A DNA stretch of 64,000 nt. It comes from Piromyces finnis. Its lineage: Eukaryota; Neocallimastigomycota; Neocallimastigomycetes; Neocallimastigales; Neocallimastigaceae. Under the pieces are notes generated by a model. It worked only from the letters and a program-made list of their open reading frames with translations. It was not told the DNA's origin and did not search any database. The position numbers and the translations under genes are program-made. Positions 1 to 9,110 of the stretch are shown piece after piece. Positions within the stretch are counted from its first letter, which is position 1. Every line of letters begins with the position of its first letter. The DNA lies in assembly GCA_002104945.1 (NCBI GenBank), contig MCFH01000025.1, positions 310,001 to 374,000 on the forward strand. Direction: 5' to 3'.

Positions 1-568
1 TCAATTTATTATTATAGATACTATTAAATACAATATTAAGCAAGGGTATATTTATATAAAAAAAGTACAAAAGAAACCGGAATTGAAAATGAAAATGAAA
101 AATGTAAAGATGTTGTGGAGGATGATTATCATATAAAATCAAGGAACAGTATCAAAGATTTAAAAATAAAACTAAAAAATATATATCTTTATCAAATAAA
201 GTAAACCATAAAACAGTAGATGATATTGTTAATACATATAAAAAAAAAAGTAAATTTAAAAAGTAAAAAAAAAATAAAGAATCAATTTGTTTATTAGATA
301 ATGAGAATGATGAATTAACAGAATATTTAGTTGTTATTAAATTTGTCAAGTACATTAGCTCTTCAAAACTAAGTCAATTATCAAAATTAAATAACGACAA
401 TTGTAAAGATTTTGGAGTTAATTTAAATAAGGAAAATATAACAAAGATAAATAATTTTTTTTTGAATGAGAAATCTATACTAAATAATTCATTGAAAATA
501 ATTGTTTTAGTTTAATTTTAGGGAAAGAAAAAATCTGATTAAACTAAATGATTTTTTAGAATTTATAA

Positions 569-861
569 AAAAATATTTTTCATTTTTTAAAATGGAGTGG
601 TAATAAAAGAAATGAATATTTTTATAACTTTCATTTTTACGACAAATTAAAATTCCATGAGTATTATCCAAATAGTGACAATATAAAGTATATTATGACA
701 ACTCAAATTAATTATTCAATATCAATATCAGAACAAATATCGAAAAGAATAAATTTAAATAAAATTATTAAACAATTCAAATATGATTTAAAAAAAAATA
801 TAGTACCTACAATAAATATAGAGTATGAACAATTTGATAAATATATTAAATTTCTAACTTT
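569..861 (+). pseudogene. Decayed protein-coding fragment, family unknown
   Basis: An open frame runs from 569 and is cut at about 858, where LINE-derived DNA begins. Its codons read like real protein (IMTTQINYSISISEQISKRI around 689-748) and unlike the A/T noise nearby. The first ATG in frame is at 695. More coding-like stretches lie at about 60-480 in shifting frames with stops. A pyrimidine-AG at about 521 could be an old splice acceptor. I do not recognise the family. It may be a host gene or another transposon truncated by the LINE-related insertion. Confidence 0.35.
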
Positions 862-1164
862 AATTTTTTATCAAGTGTCCTACTTGATTTGCACCATGTA
901 TATTTTCTAAGGAATGCAATTGGCAAGGTATGAAATAATACAATTTGAGTTTTTCCACTTGGTAAAACATCTAATCTGAGCTAACGCACATTTGGCTGAC
1001 AATGGAGGAATATTCAACTATTTTGAGATAGAGTATAGAGATATAAACGATACAGCTTTGTAAACTCCGGCAACCCATCGTGTTCCTTTATTAACATGGT
1101 TCTGAGCAATCCTAGACCTAGCTTTGTTGGATTCAAGTAATGGTGCAAAGTATGAAACTCTGCT
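858..1164 (-). mobile_element. Internal fragment of the neighbouring LINE
   Basis: This stretch matches 2480-2791 inside the full LINE ORF, in the same orientation, with roughly nine in ten bases shared plus small indels and stops. It corresponds to the region after the reverse transcriptase and before the zinc knuckle. Both ends are internal to the element, so it is not a simple 5'-truncated copy. It abuts a run of about 18 T (1164-1182), which may be the poly(A) tail of the larger LINE read on the minus strand. Confidence 0.8.
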
Positions 1165-1496
1165 TTTTTTTTTTTTTTTTTTAACGGCATCAAATATTTT
1201 TTAAACTTTATTATTAATTTAATTAAAATTATAATACATGTAATAAAAAAAATTAAACATAAAAAATAAAAAAAATATGTTTAAATAAACACAAATGAAT
1301 AAAAATTGGGTATAGTGTATTCTAGTAATTTTAATTAAAGTAAGAAAGCCACTATCATACTAAAGTATAATAATTGTATTTGACATCCAATGGGACACCG
1401 AGCCAAAGATCAAAATTTTATCATGGGACAAAATTATGATCTCCATTGGTTGCGCTGGCCCTCCTGGCCTGTCTTACTGTTTCTTCAGCATTGAAG

Positions 1497-1664
1497 CTCT
1501 TGGATGTTGCTTCAAACCTTTTGAACATTGACCATTGCTAGTCAATAGCAAAAGGCATGATTTTGGTTAGAAGTTTAACGCTCTTGGATGTTACTTCAAA
1601 CCTTTTGAATATTGACCATTGCTGGTCAATAGCAAAAGGCATGATTTTGGTTAGAAGTTCTGCT
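1497..1664 (-). repeat. 84-bp tandem duplication at the LINE C-terminus
   Basis: Two head-to-tail units, 1497-1580 and 1581-1664, differ at a few bases. The period of 84 bp equals 28 codons, so the duplication keeps frame. In the 3' unit (minus sense) CAG has become TAG at 1538-1540. Past that stop the frame stays open to a TGA at 1421-1423. Confidence 0.9.
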
Positions 1665-4600
1665 GTTACCGTCAAGAATGGTGTTCCTTCATAAATGCCC
1701 AATCGAATCTGACGCTTACAAAGTTCTTTCCATTCCCTTGAATTGTAATTAATATTGTTAAAACTTCTTCCCCCAAGAAGGAATTTAAATATTTTACTGC
1801 ACACACTAGAATAATCATACACATTAGTATTCACCGGATTATTAGAACTATTACTATCATTAAGTAAATTACTATCTAAATTAGAATTATTATCTTCACT
1901 ATTGCTATCATTACTAATATTATTATTTCTATTACTACTATTGTTATTATTACTATTGTTATTAATTCTACTACTATTATTGTTATTAGTACTATTGTTA
2001 CTATTACTATTGTAATTATTATTACTACTATTGTTACTATTACTATTAATATTATTACTATCTTTACTGATATTAGCATTTTCATTATTATTGATAGGAC
2101 TATTGGAATTACGTTGACTGAAAAAATTTAATAGCTGGACTATGGAATCATAATGTTTAATACGGATATCTCTAAATGTTGGACAATCTAATAACCAATG
2201 TTTAATACTTTGATCTCCACACTTGCAACATGGACAGTAGTTAGGACAAACTGGATCAACAAATTTGGCAGCTTTGGCAACTCTAGCATCCAACTTGTAT
2301 CCGCTTCTTGCTTTCAATAGCCAGTAGAAGCCATAGGCAAACTCTGGGTACTCATAACATAATTTAATAAAATCTTTAGTTTCAATAAATTTATTATCAT
2401 CATAATATTGCGCTTTGATTGAATTCCCTTTGAGATCTTTCCAATAAAAGTTTTTAACTGCTTTAACATCTCCATGTTTCTTTAATTTTTTATCAAGTGT
2501 CCTACTTGATTTGCACCACGTGTATTTTCTAAATTTAGGAATGTAATTGACAAGGTGTGAGATAATACAATTTGAGTTTTTCCATTTGTTAAAACATCTA
2601 ACCTGAGCTAACGCACATTTGGCTGACAATGGAGGAATATTCAAATCTTTTGAAATAGAGTATAAAGATATAAACGATACAGCTTTATGAACTCCGGCAA
2701 CCCATCGTATTCCTTTGTTAACATGCTTCTGAGCAATCCTAGACCTAGCTTTGTTGGATCCAAGTAATGGTGCAAAGTATGAAACTCTGCTAATCACTTG
2801 TGAGTTAAGTACTAGTTTTTTGAAAGGAATAGGAATATTAGGATTTCTTAAGAATTTACTGACTGAGAAAAGCCCTTTCAAAACCTTGTTATTAAGAGCT
2901 TTAATTACTGGTTTAAGGGACAGATTCTTATCAAATGGAACACCAAGATAAGTATAACAATCAGTAGTTGGAATGGGTTGTCCTGCTAAGTAAAATGTTG
3001 GATCTCTCTTGTTCTGATTTTCTATTGATTCAGGACGAATCACCATCGTTGAACATTTCTGGATACCAAATTCCATTTCATTATACAATGCCCATTCATT
3101 AACTCTTCTAAGCATCTTTTTTAAGCATCCTCTTGTTGGAGCACAAATAACTATATCATCTGCAAAAAGTCCACCACAGCATCGAGTGTCACCTAAACTG
3201 ACTCCTAGATCTTCGCACTCTCTAAATATATCATTAATAAAGAGATTAAAGAGAATAGGAGAAAGAGGGCAACCTTGACGGACTCCTTTCTTTACATCAA
3301 AAGATTTCGAGAATTGTCCATCTAATTTGACATTAGCCTTAGATGTTAAATATAAATTTTTGATAAATTGTAAACTCTTACCTCGGATTCCTAAACAATC
3401 TAATTTATGGAGAATATTACCGATTGGGACTGAATCGTATGCTTTCCTGAGATCTAAAAAGGCCAAATATGTCTCTTTATTATCTAATTGACGTCTACGG
3501 CATATTTCTTGGATTGAAATGAAAAGACTAATACTTTCTTCCTTTTTTCGAAAACCAAATTGTTCAGGTCTAATGAAATTATTCTTTAAACCATATTCTG
3601 AGATTCTAGTGGTGACAATTTTGGAAATCAACTTAATGCCATTATTGATAAGTGATATACCTCGATAGTTATCACAATCTGTCAAATCACCCTTCTTAGG
3701 AATAGAAACAATACTGGATTCATTCCATGAGTTGGGGAAATCTCCATCCCAAATACGGTTGAATAATTTAAGAATAAAATTTAAACCATGAGCATCATTA
3801 TCTGAAGTAGTATTACCAGAAGAATTATTATCTGTAGCATTATTAGAATCATTACTTGATGGAACTAATGCTTTGTAAAATTCAATTGGAATACCATCCG
3901 GACCTGATGCTTTATAATTTGGAGTAGTGAGGATAGCTGACTTGACTTCATCAATACTAATATCTTGGTTGATATCCCACTCATCAAGCATAGGAAGTGA
4001 AAAACGTTTATTCGTTGGTTCTTCATACCAATGCTCCAAATCAAGACTTACACCACTTGGGTCTGATGCAAGATTTTCGAAATGATCATGCCACACATCT
4101 AGTAGTTCTTCCGTAGCAACAACTAATTCTCCATTTTTATTTTTAATTGGTTGAGCAATAAAGAAAGAATCTTTTCCAATTTTTGCAGTTTTCTTGATCC
4201 ATTTCCAGGCCTTCTTAGGATTATGACTCTTCATATACTCACATCCTGTTTTAATCCAATGAAGATATTCTTGCTTCCTAAATTCATTACATCTTTTGTG
4301 GATGTAATCAATGAGTTTACGGTAGATTTTAATTCTTTTAATAAATTCATCTATATCATAAATTCTTTCTTTTTTAAATCTCTTATACAACTTCATTTTG
4401 ATTTTTTGAAGATTAAAAATTTGTTGTGAAATATGAAATGAAGACTTTATAACATTATTTGCTGAAGTAATACTGAGCTCGTCTGCAATTGAAAAAGCAG
4501 TTGAAGTAAACTCTTTGGAAAGTTCATCTGTAGAAACATTAGGATCGCTGGATTTTGCTGAAAGTATTTGGAATTTATTATGACTGAGAATAGATTCCTT

Positions 4601-6076
4601 TTCCTCAATACATTTTAATCTATTCCATTTCAGAATTTTCTTAGGAACATTAAAGTCATTAGAAAAATCTTCCATAGGAATAATTTTACCATTAATAAGA
4701 AGTGGCTTATGGTCTGATACAGGATAAAAATTATTTATAAATGATCCTGAGTGAACAAGATCTTTCATCTTCGAATTGATAAGAGCATGGTCAATGTCGG
4801 AAGATTGATCACCTCGAGTCCAAGAGATAGTAGACCCTCTAAGCGGAAGAATTTCCCAATCTCCTAATCCATTAGTTGATAACCAGTTGGATAATTTTAC
4901 TTTAGACATATTAAAATCACCAACAAGAATCGATGGATGGGATGAATGAGTTTGTAACCACAAGCGAACTTCTAACTTTGCATGATCAACATAGATGTTG
5001 TGATGACTATGAGGCATATAAACATTTCCAATCGAGCATTTGAATCTATTCCAGAGACTAAAAGTATAAATAGAAATAATATACTTTCCAGAGAAGTTTT
5101 CAAGTGAGGCTTGACATGAATTGTGAAAACCTAAATATAAACCTCTCATTCCCGGAACTGATTCGTCAGCTTTCTTGAAAAAGTGTCTATAGTTTCGCAA
5201 AGTAACACGACAAGGATAATCTGTATTCGATCCAGAACCATTACCAGTTTCTTGGAAACATAAGAATAATGGTTTGAAAATAGCTATGAAATAGCTAATA
5301 CTATCTCTCTTTTCGTGATTCCACCCATTGGTGTTCCAACTAAGACAAAAAGAAAAGTTATCAGGCTTGTTGGATGAGGAAGAATCGTTGCTATTATTAT
5401 TATTATTAAAGTCATCGTTATTAATGGATGATGCATCAGAGGAATAAGTAGAACTATTACTAGATGGCTGTGAAACTGAAGAACTATCAACTATTGAACT
5501 GTTATCAGAGTTGATAGAGCTATTAGAATTAATTGTTGAATGTTGAGATTGAAATTGTGTTTGCTGTAGATCTGGAATATTTTCATGATGGGAAACTTGT
5601 TGAAGATCCTGTTGAAGATCTTGTTGAAGATCGGATTGTTGATGAGATTGTTGAACTGATTGTTGAACTGATTGTTGAAATGATTGTTGAATAGAATGTT
5701 GATGTTTATTAGAAACTAAAATTTTACGTTTGAGAGTGGAAAAAGTGTATTTGTGATTCCTTCTACTACGAGCTGAAAAGGAAATTGAGGTAACTGAAAG
5801 TTTCTTCTTTAACATGTGTAAGATTTTAATACAATCTTTTGATGAACCATGAACCTTGACTAAGAAAAAGTGATCATTGAAAGTTTGAAAATATTTAACA
5901 CTAATAACTGAATTAAATTTATCTTCTAGAATAACCTCGAGTTTTTCCCATAGCATATTTACTGACCATGATCGAATACCACGGATAAAGAAGGAGCGAA
6001 TATCATCTAAGGGGATACCATAAGACCGGGTACCACGTCTGATATAATTCTTGTCTTTAATATAAAGGACTGACAT
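1538..6076 (-). CDS. LINE ORF2-like polyprotein: APE endonuclease and reverse transcriptase
   Basis: 1512 residues. It would nick target DNA and prime reverse transcription of its own RNA. Residues 125-240 are Gln/Ser/Asn-rich low complexity. The exonuclease-endonuclease-phosphatase domain spans about 243-460, with N248, E276, GDFN (386-389), SDIDH (426-430) and the terminal SDH (454-456). The reverse transcriptase spans about 720-1020, with GPDG (725-728), the DLRKAYDS motif near 875-882, GVRQGCPLSP (931-940) and the catalytic FADD (971-974). A C-x2-C-x7-H-x4-C zinc knuckle sits near 1281-1298. A Ser/Asn-rich insert follows at about 1320-1440. The C-terminus contains a 28-residue tandem duplication and ends at a TAG where the other repeat copy has CAG, so the ORF is probably shortened by about 40 codons. 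All catalytic motifs are intact, so the copy is young or was recently active. Confidence 0.92.
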   Translation of the reverse strand: MSVLYIKDKNYIRRGTRSYGIPLDDIRSFFIRGIRSWSVNMLWEKLEVILEDKFNSVISVKYFQTFNDHFFLVKVHGSSKDCIKILHMLKKKLSVTSISFSARSRRNHKYTFSTLKRKILVSNKHQHSIQQSFQQSVQQSVQQSHQQSDLQQDLQQDLQQVSHHENIPDLQQTQFQSQHSTINSNSSINSDNSSIVDSSSVSQPSSNSSTYSSDASSINNDDFNNNNNSNDSSSSNKPDNFSFCLSWNTNGWNHEKRDSISYFIAIFKPLFLCFQETGNGSGSNTDYPCRVTLRNYRHFFKKADESVPGMRGLYLGFHNSCQASLENFSGKYIISIYTFSLWNRFKCSIGNVYMPHSHHNIYVDHAKLEVRLWLQTHSSHPSILVGDFNMSKVKLSNWLSTNGLGDWEILPLRGSTISWTRGDQSSDIDHALINSKMKDLVHSGSFINNFYPVSDHKPLLINGKIIPMEDFSNDFNVPKKILKWNRLKCIEEKESILSHNKFQILSAKSSDPNVSTDELSKEFTSTAFSIADELSITSANNVIKSSFHISQQIFNLQKIKMKLYKRFKKERIYDIDEFIKRIKIYRKLIDYIHKRCNEFRKQEYLHWIKTGCEYMKSHNPKKAWKWIKKTAKIGKDSFFIAQPIKNKNGELVVATEELLDVWHDHFENLASDPSGVSLDLEHWYEEPTNKRFSLPMLDEWDINQDISIDEVKSAILTTPNYKASGPDGIPIEFYKALVPSSNDSNNATDNNSSGNTTSDNDAHGLNFILKLFNRIWDGDFPNSWNESSIVSIPKKGDLTDCDNYRGISLINNGIKLISKIVTTRISEYGLKNNFIRPEQFGFRKKEESISLFISIQEICRRRQLDNKETYLAFLDLRKAYDSVPIGNILHKLDCLGIRGKSLQFIKNLYLTSKANVKLDGQFSKSFDVKKGVRQGCPLSPILFNLFINDIFRECEDLGVSLGDTRCCGGLFADDIVICAPTRGCLKKMLRRVNEWALYNEMEFGIQKCSTMVIRPESIENQNKRDPTFYLAGQPIPTTDCYTYLGVPFDKNLSLKPVIKALNNKVLKGLFSVSKFLRNPNIPIPFKKLVLNSQVISRVSYFAPLLGSNKARSRIAQKHVNKGIRWVAGVHKAVSFISLYSISKDLNIPPLSAKCALAQVRCFNKWKNSNCIISHLVNYIPKFRKYTWCKSSRTLDKKLKKHGDVKAVKNFYWKDLKGNSIKAQYYDDNKFIETKDFIKLCYEYPEFAYGFYWLLKARSGYKLDARVAKAAKFVDPVCPNYCPCCKCGDQSIKHWLLDCPTFRDIRIKHYDSIVQLLNFFSQRNSNSPINNNENANISKDSNNINSNSNNSSNNNYNSNSNNSTNNNNSSRINNNSNNNNSSNRNNNISNDSNSEDNNSNLDSNLLNDSNSSNNPVNTNVYDYSSVCSKIFKFLLGGRSFNNINYNSREWKELCKRQIRLGIYEGTPFLTVTAELLTKIMPFAIDQQWSIFKRFEVTSKSVKLLTKIMPFAID

Positions 6077-6506
6077 GATAATAAATTCTAATTAAAAATA
6101 TTGAATATAAAATAAATACTAATAAAAATTATAAATATAACGTATATGGAAAAAAAAATCTGTCTCTCTCTCTCTTCTTAAAAGTACTGGATAGTACAAA
6201 AATTGTTACGATGCTTTGTTTAAAGTTTCTTTTTTTGAATTCTAGTTGTAAATTTTCTTTAAAAATTCTAGTTTTGGTTTGTTGTTAGTAAATTCGAATC
6301 GCTTTTTGACACTAAACTTGTTTGACTTTACTTTTCATTAAATATTTAAATTGGTAAAAAATTTGAATCAAGAATGTCGACACCAGAAAGCTTGTGAATA
6401 GTATTTTTACATGATGTAGAGTGAATCAGTCTCTTACAAGAAACAATACAACAATAGCTACATGAATATAAAAATACAATGCAAATGCTAAAGTTGACTA
6501 CATTGG

Positions 6507-6625
6507 GCCAATAGCAAAAGGCATGATTTTAGGGCACCAAGCATCCATTGCGCAATACTTGGATTTAATTCTTTCTACTCTCTCAGTACCATGAGCATGA
6601 GTAGACCCCCTTGAGAAACTACATT
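6507..6625 (-). pseudogene. Remnant of a second LINE ORF C-terminus
   Basis: On the minus strand an open frame ends in PKIMPFAIGPM and a stop. The motif KIMPFAI and its 23-bp DNA context also occur in the C-terminal repeat of the LINE at 1538-6076. The preceding residues, including SKYCAMDAWC, are not found in that LINE, so this looks like the tail of a related but different element upstream of the full one. Confidence 0.5.
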
Positions 6626-6659
6626 TATTAAATAAATGAAGGCACGTTCCCAAGAGTGT

Positions 6660-7112
6660 TGATAGAAACTAGCTTTAAGAAATAACTTAATAAATCTTTA
6701 TTATTAAAAGTTAAAATAACAAAAAAATTAAATAAAAAATAATACTTTTAAATGACTAATTATTTAAATTAATAAATAACCTTTAATTATTAATAAAATA
6801 TAATTTAAAACTTTTATATAAACATTAAATAAACACCGCATCAATATTAAATAACCAAAGCATATTTAACTTTTTTTTTAATTAATTTTATTAATATTAT
6901 GTAGATATTATATAATAATACTATTTATAAATTTTATTGTTTATTTCTTTTTTATTTTAAACACAAAGCTTTTTATATTATATTTTATTTGTATATATTT
7001 CCTTTTTAAAAAGGATATATTTTATATCTATAATTTTTATTCATTTTCAAACTTTATTAGCATTTTGAATAATTTTATATTTAAAATTAAATTATAAAAT
7101 AATTCAAAAAAT
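6660..7112. other. AT-rich spacer, 3' flank of the GH1 gene
   Basis: Almost pure A/T with short homopolymers. No gene, repeat or RNA was seen. It must hold the polyadenylation region of the minus-strand beta-glucosidase. Confidence 0.6.
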
Positions 7113-9110
7113 TTAAGCTTGTTCAACGTTTTCAAGGTACCATTGACCAAGGAATTCAAGAGACTTCTTTGGAATACGAGTACGTTCGTCATCGTTGTAG
7201 AAGTCAATGTAGGTCATACCGAAACGAGTTTCGTAACCGTTTTCCCATTCGAAATTATCAACTAAAGACCAGGCCATGTAACCACGGACATCAACACCAT
7301 CTTCGGCATAGGCAAGACGAAGGTTTTCAAGGTATTGAGCGTACCAGTCAATACGGTATTCATCGTTAATAATGGATCCTTCAATGTTGCTTTCATCTTC
7401 AATGATGGATTCATCGTAGGTGTCAGCGTATTCTGGTTGACCAATAGATTCGAAGTATTCCTTGGTAGCTAAATCGTTAGCACGGCTAACCTTGTAGTTT
7501 GGTTGGGCACAACCGTTTTCGGTAATGATAATACCGTTCTTAATTAAACCCTTGTAACGGTCAGCGAACCAGTTAAGACCAACACGGATAGTTGGACCGT
7601 ACTTGGTGTTCCAGGAAGAACCAGCTTGGGAACCAAGAGTTGGTGGAATGCAGGTCCATCCTTCACCACGACCACGGCAGTTATCATCCCACATATCTTG
7701 CTTGGAAGTTTCGAAGCTAGCTTCGTCATCAGTTGGTGGTTGGACGTAAGTACCATCTTCGTTCTTAACTTGTTCAGCCCAGTGAGCAGTGTAGGTGTTC
7801 CAACCTAAGAAGTCAGAAGATGATCCCTTTAAGAGCTTCTTTTCTTCTGGAGTGAAGACTGGCATATCCTTACCCATTCTTTGCTTGACGGAAGCTGGGT
7901 AATCACCAACCATTGGTGGGTCAGAGTACCAACCAATACGGAATTCAGCTGCTAAGTTGGCGTACTTCTTGTTGTTTTCTAATTCTTCTGGAGTGGTGTT
8001 AGCGTCTTGCCATGGGATTTGAGCTTCACCATCAATGGTAATACCAATAAGACCCTTTTGCTTCTTTTGGAACTTCTTACGGTAGACATTGACAGCCTTG
8101 GCGTGAGCAATAAGAATGTTGTGAGAACACCAGACATCTTCTAATCTTTGTGGAGCACGGTTAGCTGGAAGAACTTCAGCTCCCTTGTAGTATTGAGATG
8201 GACCAATTTCGTAGGAACAACCTCCTTCTAAATCAAGTCCAGTAGTGTCGTTTTGGAGCTTACGTGGAGCTTCACCAGTACATCTGTATGGAGCCTTACC
8301 TGGACCAAGACGGTAACCAGAAACACAGTTAACCCATGGTTCGTTAATGGTGATCCATCCCTTAACACGGTCACCGAAGGTTTCGAAACAGTATTCAGCA
8401 TACTTGGCGAAATCATCTTGGGAACGGTAATCTAACCAACCACCGTACTTTTCGTGAAGGGCGTATGGAAGATCCCAGTGGTAAAGAGTAGCAAGTGGAG
8501 TAATTTCGTTTTCAAGAAGAGTATCAATGACCATGTTGTAGTATTGGGTACCCTTTTCGTTAACGTTCCACTTACCATTAACCTTCTTGGCTTCACCATC
8601 TGGGAAAAGACGAGACCAAGAGATGGAGAAACGGTAGTGGTTAGCCTTCATGATCTTCATCATCTTAACATCTTCATCGAACTTGTGGTATGAATCACAA
8701 GCAACATTACCGTTGGTGGAATCTGGGTTGGTTCTGTCACCAGATTCAACGTTCTTTGGGTAAAGGTGGGTGAAGTGATCCCAAACAGATTCACCACGAC
8801 CATCTTCGTTCCAGGCACCTTCAACTTGGTAGGCAGCAGTAGCAGCACCCCACTTGAAGTCAGCTGGAAGCTTCTTCTTTGGAGTTTCTTCAGCAGATTC
8901 AAAACTAGAATCTTCAACATCATCAAGAGAACCGGTAACTTCAACAACTTCTTCGTCAGATGGAACGGCAACATCATCAGCACCAGCAACATCTTCGACT
9001 TCAGAGTTGAGAGCAACATCATCAGCAGCTGGAGCAGAAGTGTCCTTAACGATACACTTCTTAGCAGCAGTAACAGCTAATAAAGTAGTGAAAACAGAGA
9101 GAGTCTTCAT
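7113..9110 (-). CDS. Secreted family 1 beta-glucosidase
   Basis: 665 residues, no introns. It hydrolyses cellobiose and short beta-glucosides to glucose, the last step of cellulose breakdown, probably outside the cell. A short signal peptide (residues 1 to about 16) is followed by an acidic Ala/Val/Asp linker (about 22-78) and a complete GH1 barrel (81-665). Visible motifs are FKWGAATAAYQVEG (85-98), HWD (211-213), the acid/base in TINEP (E257), the nucleophile in ITENG (E531) and the substrate-binding WSLVDNFEWENG (614-625). No dockerin is present, so it is probably not a cellulosome subunit. Base and codon use are strikingly different from the neighbours: GC-richer, with strong preference for C-ending codons, as in very highly expressed fungal genes. 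From memory a GH1 enzyme of the same size is known from Piromyces sp. E2; identity was not checked. Confidence 0.97.
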   Translation of the reverse strand: MKTLSVFTTLLAVTAAKKCIVKDTSAPAADDVALNSEVEDVAGADDVAVPSDEEVVEVTGSLDDVEDSSFESAEETPKKKLPADFKWGAATAAYQVEGAWNEDGRGESVWDHFTHLYPKNVESGDRTNPDSTNGNVACDSYHKFDEDVKMMKIMKANHYRFSISWSRLFPDGEAKKVNGKWNVNEKGTQYYNMVIDTLLENEITPLATLYHWDLPYALHEKYGGWLDYRSQDDFAKYAEYCFETFGDRVKGWITINEPWVNCVSGYRLGPGKAPYRCTGEAPRKLQNDTTGLDLEGGCSYEIGPSQYYKGAEVLPANRAPQRLEDVWCSHNILIAHAKAVNVYRKKFQKKQKGLIGITIDGEAQIPWQDANTTPEELENNKKYANLAAEFRIGWYSDPPMVGDYPASVKQRMGKDMPVFTPEEKKLLKGSSSDFLGWNTYTAHWAEQVKNEDGTYVQPPTDDEASFETSKQDMWDDNCRGRGEGWTCIPPTLGSQAGSSWNTKYGPTIRVGLNWFADRYKGLIKNGIIITENGCAQPNYKVSRANDLATKEYFESIGQPEYADTYDESIIEDESNIEGSIINDEYRIDWYAQYLENLRLAYAEDGVDVRGYMAWSLVDNFEWENGYETRFGMTYIDFYNDDERTRIPKKSLEFLGQWYLENVEQA

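Larger units (their letters stand above)
1164..6480 (-). mobile_element. Non-LTR retrotransposon (LINE, APE-type endonuclease)
   Basis: A minus-strand element with one long ORF (1538-6076). The 3' side contains a GC-richer conserved tail (1380-1540) and an AT-rich stretch ending in a T-run at 1164-1182 that would be the poly(A) tail. The 5' side includes an untranslated leader from 6077; its outer limit is not sharp and I found no convincing target-site duplication, so both borders are approximate. Endonuclease, reverse transcriptase and a C-terminal zinc knuckle in one protein indicate an L1/Tx1-like or related LINE clade; the exact clade needs a tree. Confidence 0.75.
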
